A stretch of 64,000 nt of DNA from NCBI GenBank assembly GCA_022393335.1, contig JAJEKB010001010.1, positions 1-64,000 on the forward strand. The letters run 5' to 3'. The notes beneath the pieces were generated by a model that was not told the DNA's origin, made no database searches, and was given only the letters and a program-made list of their open reading frames with translations. The position numbers and the translations under genes are program-made. Source of the stretch: Macrotrachela quadricornifera. Taxonomy: Eukaryota; Rotifera; Eurotatoria; Philodinida; Philodinidae. How positions within the stretch are numbered: position 1 is the stretch's first letter; every line of letters starts with the position of its first letter. Below are positions 21,739 through 31,282 of the stretch, one piece after another.

Positions 21739-23934
21739 TTAATTTTGATCACCACTTTCATTATTTGAATGATCAGATTCATTTCCACCTTTATCATCCA
21801 TTTCTTCGTCATTTGAACTACGATGATTGGTTTTTTTCTTTTCACTACTATTACTTTCATTATCACTTTCATCACTATCATCATCATTTGATTTACGGCG
21901 TGATGATTTCTAAAAAATTAAAAATAATTATTAAAATTTTCAAAAATTTAAAAAAAAAAATCTTTTTCTTACTCGTCGATCACTTTCATCTTCACTCTTA
22001 TTATCATTATCACCATCATTATCTCGACCACTACTATTATGTCGATCACGTCTTGATGGTGATGATGAACCTTCTTTTGAATGATTTGATGCTCGATCAT
22101 CACCATTATCATTATCTTTTGATTCTGATCGTGATGAACGATGTTTTGAACGACTACTCTTTTTTTCACTTGGTGATTTCGATTTCGATTTCGATTTCGA
22201 TTTCGATTTCGATTTCGATCGACGACGTTTACTACTTGAACCACCACGAGATCGTTTCTTATCACGTTCACGACTTGAATCATCTGAATCACTTCGATCA
22301 CGTGAACGACTATTTAAATAAATATAAACAATATAAAAAACTTTATTATTTTCATATAAAACTATACCGATTCTTTTTTCTAGATGAACGTTCACGACTA
22401 CTTTCACGACTAGAATCACTTCTACTTCGTCGTCGACGAGATGATCTAAAAGAATAATTGAATATTAAAAAGAAGTAAAGACAAAAAATTTTAATATCTA
22501 CTTACTTCTTCTTTGAACGTTCTCGACTACTACTACGAGAACGTGAACGACTAGAAAAAACACGAAAAATAGTATAATTAAAATTGGTAGGATTTCAAAT
22601 TTTACCGATCGCGTGAACGACGACGTGGTCGTCTAAATAAGACAATAAACAATAAATTGAATATACGACAATGTTTTAAAGTCTTACCGTCGGTCATCAT
22701 CTCGACCATTTCCATGACTATCATGATAATCATCACTAAAGTAAATAATAATTACTTATTTTTTCATTTCAAATAAATTCTACTTACTCTCCACCTCGAT
22801 ATCCACCGTACGATGGTCCACCACGATAATTTACTGAACGAGCTTTAGCATGCTCAACTCGAACGCGTTGTCCACATACCACACTATATATAAACAATAT
22901 ATATAAAAATATTTTGATATTCCTACACATACCGGCCATCCATATCTAAATAAAATAATTTAGAAAAAAAATTTTTCTTTTATAAATAAACTTACTGCGA
23001 ACTGCTGTATCTGCATCTTCACCATATTTGTAAAGTACAAATGCAAATCCGGGTGGATTGCTAGAATAATGTTCAAATAAATATAATATTCCAAACAAAA
23101 TAAAAAGTCATATAATAATAGAAAAAGAACAAGACCACAAAACTTTCACCAAAACATGTAACCATTACTCAATATAAATCTTTCTCATCTTTTTTTTTTG
23201 CTTTGTATTCTTACATGAATAACTTACCTTAATATTTCTATTTATGAACTTTTTTCTTTTTTTATTTATCAAAAGTGAATGTAAACAGTTGCTGATGAAG
23301 GATGTTGTTTTTGATGTCTGTATGTGCAGGAAAGGAAGATTTAGGAGAGAAGGAGCGCATGAGATGAGAAGAGAAGAGATGATATGTCGTAGGAAGACGA
23401 CGGGTGCATGAATTTGGCGCGAGCGGTTGTTGCGACGCGCAGAAGAAGACAAAAATACGATATTCTTATGTATAGATGATAGACGATTTGACAAATGTGT
23501 AGAATCATGCTGCTTCTTTGAAACCAGACAAAGACCAATAGCAGCAACTGAAAGATGGATGATTAAATTTGATTATATTTTTGTCTCAGGTGAATTTGAT
23601 TTTAAATGAATTTTTTATATTTCATTTACATACCTCATTTTAAAAAAAATTTGAAACTTTTTTTTTTATAGCCAAAAAATGAGTGAATATTTTTTATTTT
23701 GTAGTAAAAAAAATTAATTAAAATATTCTTTACTTACCGAGCCACCCAACAATCAACTAATGGACCGTATCTTTCACATTCATGTTGAAGTTCAGAGATG
23801 TTTGTACGTGCACCTAAATTACCAATAAAAACACGAAAACCACCTAAATAATATTTAAAAAAAAAAACAATCATTAAATTCAACTTTTCAATAAATTTCA
23901 AACCTTGTTTTGGATCATAGATTGGTTGACTCAT
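21739..23934 (-). CDS. SR splicing factor (SRSF3/SRSF7-like), RRM plus RS domain
   Basis: Eleven exons on the minus strand: 23904-23934, 23738-23843, 22996-23060, 22933-22945, 22788-22883, 22688-22735, 22606-22632, 22506-22550, 22368-22445, 21973-22309, 21739-21909; 338 residues. SR proteins bind exonic enhancers and act in splicing and mRNA export. The RRM begins at FRVFIGNLGARTNISELQHE (RNP2), continues LVDCWVARNPPGFAFVLYK (RNP1, split by intron 2), then the 13-nt exon 4 encoding NMDGR and VVCGQRVRVEHAKAR. After a Gly/Tyr hinge comes a long RS domain including a perfect Lys-Ser repeat from a hexanucleotide array, then an acidic Ser-rich tail. No CCHC knuckle, so it is nearer SRSF3 than SRSF7. 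Intron 2 is 677 bp against about 50-60 for most others and holds a candidate poison exon. Confidence 0.9.
22175..22218 (-). repeat. Hexanucleotide array coding for Ser-Lys dipeptides
   Basis: About seven perfect copies of GATTTC on the plus strand (TCGAAA-type on the coding strand) inside exon 10 of the SR gene, encoding an alternating Lys-Ser run. Each unit is six bases, so copy-number change keeps the frame. Confidence 0.95.
23228..23317 (-). other. Candidate poison cassette exon inside the SR-protein intron 2
   Basis: Read on the minus strand, a strong pyrimidine tract (about 23320-23400, CT-rich) ends in CACATACAG at 23318-23326. After 90 nt comes a consensus donor AAG|GTAAGTT (GT at 23226-23227). 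Joined to exon 2 in phase, the 90-nt segment reads only about 17 codons before an in-frame TGA. SR-protein genes commonly autoregulate through such stop-containing cassette exons. Inclusion itself cannot be seen from DNA. Confidence 0.5.
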
Positions 23935-24324
23935 ATTTCCTTGAATGTAATCTGAAAACAGTGATGAAGAAATGAATTGCGTATATACAAATATCAGCCA
24001 TCATTCTATTTCATTCGCAAAAAAATCCTTTCGATTGAGGATTTTTTTCTAATCACACAATCGTACAAAAAAAACAATCAAAAACTTCTTTTATATTTTA
24101 ATCTTATCAAAAAAACAGAGGAAAAATTTGAGAGAAAAAACGAACGTTTCACAAATATAGATGACGCTAATATCTGAACAGAGTTCACATTCATCCCTTC
24201 AAAACACAAATTATATATGAGGACAAAAGAAGAAATTTAACGAGTAATAATGATGACAGAAAAAGAAAAAGGAAACGCTAATGACAACTAGTATCTAGAA
24301 TAGAAAATGTTCTTTTTTCAATAT

Positions 24325-26015
24325 TTAATCTTGTTTTAATGGTTGATTGAATGGTAATGTACGATCATCGATAAATTTTCCTGAACCACCACCATTTAAA
24401 TATGTATCAGAATCCAATGTTTTACCATTATTATTATTATTTGCCATTGATGCTACAATTACAACAGCATTTTCACGTGTTATAAATCGATCCCACATTA
24501 TTCCTAAGAGTTCACCTAAAAAATTCAATAAAATATATTTATATTTATAAATCAAAATTTTTCTTCTTTTACCAGCTACAACTGGATTTGTATTTTTACC
24601 AACTAAACGTAGAAAAAGTATACCATCACCACCAAGATATCGATCAGCAAATGTATCAAATAAACGTCTTTCATGTTGTGTCATAGCTAATTCACGATTA
24701 ATACGTAAATGTTTTTTCAAAAAACTACGACGACCACGATAACTCATTTGTCCAAGCCAAACAATAATACCATAAAATGTTGCACACGTTAAAAATATTA
24801 ACCAAAACCAATAAAATGCAAATATACGTTCATTGTAAAGATTAACAGGTAATGTACATTGAACCTAACAGAAAAAAAAACAAACTATTAATTAATAAAA
24901 CTAACAATTAATTCTATTTACCGTATAATTGAGATTATTATCTCCTAAATATCGAATAGCAAAATCACAATAGACAATACGTGGAAAGAATTCTCTATTT
25001 TCCATCCAATCACGTCCACTAAATGCACCATAAAGAACTTTTTGTCCATATGACCAATAATCAATATTAAGAAAATGGTTCATTAGAAAAAATTGACCAA
25101 TAGCATTAATTAAATAACAGATTTTAATCAAGAAATATATTCCTAAATTTGCAAATATTAAATATTTACATATATCAATAAAAAAAGAAATTTAAATTTA
25201 CCTGTTAATACTCCACCACCCGCAAAAAACATACATGCTGACATTGTCCGTTTAAATAAATTCTCCGTTACACGAATACTTGATCTTGAATATTGTTCAA
25301 CTTTTTCATAATGTTTTGCCATTATTGTTAAATTTGATTTACGATCTTCAGGATTTGATAATTTCATTTTTGCTAATTGATTTATCATTGCTGGAACATC
25401 AAATGTTGCTCGATGACCAATGACATGCCATAACCAAGCTGGTAAATAAGTGCATAAAGCAGCAGCTAGAAATATATATGGAATCCAAATATAATACGGA
25501 GTTTTATGTGAACCATTAGCACCACGAACAAAATCACGTGTCAATGCCGTTTTATCATCGACTGAAAAAATTAATTAATTAATTAAATAAACATAAAACA
25601 GGAAAGACTTTTTTAACCTGAATACGTATAATGAATCCAACAGAAATTTTCTACATAAGCTTTATGATTTCCGCCAAAATCAGACGGTGGAATGCATTCA
25701 ATTGGCGTACCTTAATTAAAATTTTTATACTATCAGAAAAAAAAAAAAAAAATTATAAAACATACCAACAAATTGTTTTGCACTAATAGCAATAATAAAA
25801 ACACCGAGTAAGATTATTGTCCAACGATGACTATATCTATCATAGACATCATCATCCTATATAATAGATTATGACAAAAATAATAAGGATTTATTAAATT
25901 AGAACTTACATTTCGTCCACTTTGGCCGACTTTTCCATAGACGCCGATCTAAATAATAAGAATATTTAATTCATAATTCGGATTAAATAAATCCACTTAC
26001 TAAATCGTACAGCAT
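24325..26015 (-). CDS. Innexin gap-junction channel protein
   Basis: Eight exons on the minus strand: 26001-26015, 25910-25948, 25766-25856, 25618-25710, 25202-25561, 24922-25142, 24573-24864, 24325-24515; 433 residues. Innexins form invertebrate gap junctions and hemichannels in the plasma membrane. Seen: an N-terminus with TM1 (WTIILLGVFIIAISAKQF), extracellular loop 1 with two Cys (PIECIPP and ENFCWIHYTY), TM2 with the innexin signature in a variant form (TPYYIWIPYIF; the usual form is YYQWV), TM3 (YLINAIGQFFLMNHFL), loop 2 with two Cys (IVYCDF, VQCTLP), TM4 (FAFYWFWLIFLTCATFYGI) and a cytosolic tail. Both loops hold two Cys, as expected. The first exon codes only five residues. Acceptor-like TTTTTCAG (26033-26034) lies 17 nt before the ATG. 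Confidence 0.93.
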
Positions 26016-28510
26016 AATTCTTTTTTATTTATCTGAAAAACAAAATAAGGTCCTCTAAAACAGCAACGAGTTCAAATAAAATATATGCGCATGTATAACG
26101 TAGGTCAGCACTTCTCTTCCTCGTTTCTTTTTTTTTTTTTGTTGTGCTTGTGTCTCTGTAGAGAAAGAAAGAGTGAGTGAACAGAACGGTCGGATAGACA
26201 GACGAGTCAACTGTTCACATATATATTCGTTCGTTTTTCTTCTCTTTATTTCTCAAATGACCCGAAGGAAGAACAAGAAAAATAGATGGACGTATAGTAT
26301 ACATATACGCAAATATATATATATCTATTACAACTGGCTTCAGATCAACTGTACGTGCAAACAAGAAGTGGCGGTAAAACAGTGTGATGGCGCGAACATG
26401 GCATGTCGGAGGAGGAGGAGGGAGAAAAATGACATAAACATGTGGAATAATAACGTTGGCATTATCGAAAGAAATATTTAAGAATGATAACGATTATTCA
26501 AATAGTTGAATGTGTATCTGTAAAAAAACAAAAAAAGAACTATTTTTTAGATAAATAGATAAGCATGAAATATGTACAAAGACATCCGGATAAATATCAG
26601 TTTTTTTTTTAAAAAAATTATGAAACAGTAGATTACACAATTTAGTATATTATATGATCTGTTTCCCTTATTAAATCAATACTTGTGATATAAAATATAC
26701 AAATTTAAATATCCTTATTGAAGAAAATCATCAAATATGAAATATATTTATTGCTCATTGTTCTTTAGTCTTGTATTGTAGTCTCATTTGAGTTTTGTTA
26801 ATTGATAATCAATTTATTTTACAAATATATCACTATTCACCTATCTAAAGGTGATATTTACGTAACAACAATCACTATAGGTCATGCATGATCTATGATT
26901 ATCTAAGAAACAACAATCTCTTGTGAACGCTTATCAACTATTTCAATGTAATTGTCAAGTTGATATAATTGTACTCAGAAAACTACATTGATAGAATGAC
27001 ATTGTCTCATGAAGATAAATCATTTAATTCATATTATCATTAAAGCTATCAATTACAGCCAGATGATAATTTAAAACTTTTCATTCGTAATACTAAGAAA
27101 CTCATTATCTATTAATATCTGGCGTCAATCTTGTGCAATAAAGCTGATAATTGATGGTAAAATACTATGTTGATTAAAGAAAACTTATAAAAACTAATGA
27201 ATTGAAAAAATTTAGTCTATCGACGTTTATTTTCTAAATTATCATTTTCATTCCACTACCTATGTGTTATATTTGTGATTAATTCATTTATCTTATTGAT
27301 TTCTCTGATGCATTCCGTTCAATCTAAAAACAAATCTAAATTTTCGATCAGTCAAGTAAAAAATGAAATTTTTTCATTGATTTCAACCGTATGCATCAAT
27401 GATGAATTCGAAAAAATGTTTTAATTGAGACTTCTGTTTTTATCATAAAACGTACATATTTTTTTTTGATTGAAATGGAACTCAAAACATTGAGAATCTG
27501 TAATATGATAGCTGGTTTTCTCACAATGGATTAGCATCTAACGATATGTTTTTGTTTTTTGGTCGACTCAGCTTAACATAAGTTCCAGTATAGACATTTA
27601 TTTATTAAGAAAGTTGACTAAATAGTTCATATAAAACAGCAATGATTGAGATATTCTTTAAGTCTTGTTAGTACCTGATCTAAGAATTGTTACAGAAGTT
27701 CTGAAACAATTTTATAAATCCCTATTTTCGTATTCAACAAAAATAAAGCCTTTAAAATTTTGATGAATTATTATACTATCTAGTATCACATGACGACAAT
27801 GTTTGAGGTCTATAGCATGCGTTACAGAATTGAGGGTGTATATAAGACAAACGATTTTGTCTATTAAAATGGATGAAAGATTAGGAGCCATTATTTTAAA
27901 TCAAAAATTAAAAAACAATCTTCTTTATTGGAAGACTTGAATAGTCAACAATTTTGATTTCTTGCTTAACTATCAAGAATAGTTATGCGAATCAAGACGA
28001 TGAAACTAAATAGTGACTATTTGGAATTTAATCGATTGGAAAAAATAAATTTAATGTGAAATCATAAATCTTTCACCTTAAATTTCAATATAAAAAGTAC
28101 TTGTAAACAAAGTTATACATTCTTTTCTTTAATTCTCAAGATAATAAACTTCTTGAGGATTTATGAAAATTTTTCAAGGTGTACAAGATTATAAACAAAG
28201 ATGCCTTGAAATGCCGTTAAATATTTTTTATTAATCGATATAACCCAATAAACTGTGTTGTAAAACTAGCCAATAAACAATTCAAAATCTATTCTAAAAC
28301 GGAACGAATGATAGATAATATAATAATTCGATTAAAATTATTAATCAATTAAGATGATAATTAAATATAGGAACATCAATACTTTATTTAAATGTATAAA
28401 ATCGTTTCACAACTTCGAAGAAATTTCTTACCCTTGGTGACCTTTTAAATGTACAACAAATTGGTAAAAATAAGTTTTAAGAATATAATGAAATGTTATC
28501 GTTATAGTTA
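26016..28510. other. Intergenic, no gene recognised
   Basis: Starts with the 5' flank of the innexin gene, including a GAGA-like and GGAGGA-rich stretch (26160-26430) whose open frames are not convincing. The rest is AT-rich with many stops. Its right part probably contains unrecognisable remains of the hAT element whose C-terminus is seen at 28511. Confidence 0.4.
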
Positions 28511-28612
28511 ACAATTTCAATAACAATATCTACTGCTGAACGATCATTTAGTGTTATGAATCGAATAAAATGTAATTATGTTGTAGAATCTGAGCAGGAA
28601 CTGCTATGATTC
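28511..28612 (+). pseudogene. Decayed hAT transposase C-terminal (dimerisation) fragment
   Basis: One plus frame reads ISTAERSFSVMNRIK, the hallmark of the hAT dimerisation domain, normally (S/T)xAxxERSFSxLxRIK. It is preceded by ISIT-type residues and soon hits a stop (TGA at 28610-28612). Upstream frames are broken by many stops, so only a short piece remains recognisable. Confidence 0.7.
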
Positions 28613-29174
28613 TATTTCTTTTAGGTCATTTTTAATTTTTTTAAAATCATCCTTCTGTTACTCAATTATTTTTTTATTTCATTAGAAACAATAATATGTT
28701 AGATGTACTTACCGTTTTAAACAAATAAAATAATTGCTGTCAAGTCATTTTCAGGGTTGACTTGACTGAAAACTTGAGCCTACTCTAGATTCAGATCGCT
28801 CAGCTGCCCATGAATATGAATCAACTTTTAATTTTTTGGTGAGTTCTATAACATAGAATTAGGTTACAAAATTCATTGGCAGAAATCATTACTTTGCAAG
28901 TCAATTGGCGATCGTGTGTGTGCTGTTCTACAATTAATCATTATAAGGGTAAAAAAAAAGACTAGAGAATACACTATAACAAAAAATACAATTCTTTTCG
29001 TTCTCTTTTATCTTTTGTTTTTATTCATTTTCCTTTTCAAACTAGGCACGTGGCTTCAAACTATATATTATGTTAGTTTCGTTTGCTGATATATATGCAT
29101 TCTTTCCATCATATAATCATTTTTAAAACAAAACGTGTCAGAATTGTTTTTATCAGTGATAAAAGAGGATCAAA
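28613..29174. other. 5' flank of the mitochondrial carrier gene
   Basis: AT-rich with no coding frame. A TTTTTATCAG acceptor-like sequence ends near 29156, about 18 nt before the carrier ATG. Confidence 0.45.
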
Positions 29175-30050
29175 ATGGAACAATGGGATCGAACTTCTCA
29201 ATTAATATTTTCAGCAATTATTGGTGTTAGTCGTACAATTGGTGGTCTACCTATAGAGCATCCACTTGATACTATTAGAACTCGATGGCAAGCAAATCCA
29301 ACTCCATCATCTAATACTATAACTGTTGCTCGTGAAATTTATAGAAGTAAACATATCTTAGGTTTTTATTCAGGTGCATTACCAAATACCACTCGTCGAG
29401 CAATTAAACAAATATATCGTTGGCCAATGATGCTTTTCTTTCCTAATTTTTATCGAGAACATATTTTGTCAAATCATATTCAAGAAAAATATCCTCAATT
29501 ACCAAAAATTCTTACAGGACTTTCTATTGCAAATTTTGAAATTGCTATTATTAATCCATTGGAAAGATTGAAAGTATGGCTTATGACAAGTCCTGACAGA
29601 ATTAGTATTTTAGAATTTTTTAAACAAGCTAAAGGTAATATTATTCGTGAACTTTATCGTGGTACATCAGCAGTATTTTGGCGACAAAATGTTTCTTGGA
29701 TGACATTTCTCTATACAGATGAATTAATAAAAAATAAATTCCGTGATTATAAACAAAATGATACATTAACTCATTTAGAATTACTTATTGATGGTATGCT
29801 TGTTGGTTTTGTCAATACTGCTGCAATAATGCCATTTGATTATGTAAAAACACAAAAACAAAAATTTTTTCAAGATAATAAATCTATAATTGATATTATT
29901 AAAATGACATTAAAAAATCATGGAATCTCTCGATTTTACGTCGGATGGAAAATTTATCTTATTCAATACGCAATCGGGGCTATTTTTACAGTTAATATAC
30001 TCGATAAGTTAGAACAGAAGTTTAAATCTGCTTCAAAAATAAATAAATAA
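29175..30050 (+). CDS. Mitochondrial carrier family protein (SLC25-type)
   Basis: A single exon of 291 residues, the usual family length (about 300). SLC25 carriers exchange metabolites across the inner mitochondrial membrane using three homologous ~100-residue repeats. All three signature motifs Px[DE]xx[KR] are present: P30-L-D-T-I-R35, P128-L-E-R-L-K133 and P220-F-D-Y-V-K225. The second-half motifs are degenerate but recognisable (GFYSGALPNTTRR, ELYRGTSAVFWRQ, RFYVGWKIYLIQY). The repeats diverge too far for me to name the substrate. No coding intron, unlike most genes here. AATAAATAAATAAATAA runs across the stop. An acceptor-like TTATCAG lies about 18 nt before the ATG. Confidence 0.88.
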   Translation: MEQWDRTSQLIFSAIIGVSRTIGGLPIEHPLDTIRTRWQANPTPSSNTITVAREIYRSKHILGFYSGALPNTTRRAIKQIYRWPMMLFFPNFYREHILSNHIQEKYPQLPKILTGLSIANFEIAIINPLERLKVWLMTSPDRISILEFFKQAKGNIIRELYRGTSAVFWRQNVSWMTFLYTDELIKNKFRDYKQNDTLTHLELLIDGMLVGFVNTAAIMPFDYVKTQKQKFFQDNKSIIDIIKMTLKNHGISRFYVGWKIYLIQYAIGAIFTVNILDKLEQKFKSASKINK

Positions 30051-30562
30051 ATAAATAATTTACCAAAACATTGGAAATAAATACTTGTTATTAGCTACTA
30101 TGATGATAATAACAGCACTAATTTTTTTATTGAAATCTTAAATGCAACTACTCTTAAGTTCTCGCATATGTCAATTATTGAGAGTTGTCTACTGGCGTTA
30201 TCTATGTTGATACAAATTTTCGAGAAATTTCTTAAACTTATCTTCTTATAAAGAATCCGTAGCTTTTTCACTCATGATTTTTTAAAGTTCGTTTTTGTAT
30301 TAATCGTACTAAGATTATAGTTGCATATATGGAATGATTCATTTTTTACAAGAAGGAAGGTGTCCAATTGAAAATTTACTGTTAATAGAATAATTCAATG
30401 ACATTATGTATTCATCAAAAATTAAAAAATATTTTTCCAATAGAAATTGATTCGTATATCAAAAACAATGAACTTTTTTTCATCTTCTGTGTATTCTAGA
30501 CTTATTGTCAATTATATTTCGAAAACTTTATTACAAATAAATTTATTTTTGTATAAAAATTA
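30051..30562. other. Spacer between two intronless genes
   Basis: AT-rich sequence with poly(A)-signal-like AATAAA sites near 30050 and 30075. No coding evidence. Confidence 0.45.
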
Positions 30563-31282
30563 ATGTCGTTTACAATCGTTTTCATTTCTGGTTATCAGTC
30601 ATTTGTTCCTTCGACAAAATCAACTTTTCTTCAAGCGTGGTGCAATGAACATCATTATCGCTTTGTTACATTTAATCATGATTTTTCGTCCCCCGATTCA
30701 TTTGTAGGCACTTGGTATCATAATCTTCTGTCTGTTCTTCATAAAGAAACTGGTAACGATAATCTTATTTTAGTTGGTGCTAGTTTAGGTGCATGGCTCA
30801 GTCTTCTAGTTATCATTAGAAAAGAAATCAACATCTCAATACGTTCTCGTATTTATGGAATTCTCGCATTGGGTATGAGTATAAATGGTACTGAAATATG
30901 GTTGAATGAAATTGAATCAGTGGAAAATCGTTCTAATCGTGCTTATATTTATCGTCGTCCAAGTTCTTATTCATGTACAGGTTATTACGATATACCTGTT
31001 TCAATGTTACTTGATTCAAAAGAATATTTATTACCAACTGAGTGCGATTCAATTCAGCTTGAGTGTGATAATTGTTCATTGATTTTCATGCATGGTATGC
31101 TCGATTCTGATGCATCTTATCAGCGTGTACTCGATTTTGTAAGCCGTTTGAAGACTAGAAATAAAGGGACCATAGAAATACGTCTTATACATGACGGTGA
31201 TCATCGATTATCACGTAATGAAGATTTAGATAAAATTAAACGTTGTTTAAATGATCTTATTGAAATGTCGAAAAAGAAATGA
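30563..31282 (+). CDS. ABHD10-like alpha/beta hydrolase
   Basis: A single exon of 239 residues. It resembles the catalytic core of ABHD10, a mitochondrial serine hydrolase with depalmitoylase and acyl-glucuronide esterase activity. Seen: an N-terminal strand with SGYQSF, a WCNEHHYRFVTFNHDFSS segment (matching the ABHD10 pattern of a short strand then aromatic/Asp), nucleophile elbow GASLG with Ser74, HGMLDSDASY with the likely acid at Asp181 or 183, and IHDGDHRLSR with catalytic His214. ABHD10 normally has an N-terminal mitochondrial presequence, which is absent here, so the protein may be cytosolic or a bacterial-type relative. No coding intron. It lies 512 bp after the carrier gene, same strand. 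Confidence 0.8.
   Translation: MSFTIVFISGYQSFVPSTKSTFLQAWCNEHHYRFVTFNHDFSSPDSFVGTWYHNLLSVLHKETGNDNLILVGASLGAWLSLLVIIRKEINISIRSRIYGILALGMSINGTEIWLNEIESVENRSNRAYIYRRPSSYSCTGYYDIPVSMLLDSKEYLLPTECDSIQLECDNCSLIFMHGMLDSDASYQRVLDFVSRLKTRNKGTIEIRLIHDGDHRLSRNEDLDKIKRCLNDLIEMSKKK

Noticed and set aside
21765..22457. 230-aa plus-strand frame rich in His, Tyr and Leu
   Set aside because: It is the antisense shadow of the Ser/Asp/Arg-rich tail of the SR protein; low complexity and crossed by that gene's introns.
26173..26481. 102-aa plus frame upstream of innexin
   Set aside because: It starts in a GA-rich promoter-like stretch, has no motif, and its composition drifts with the local repeats.
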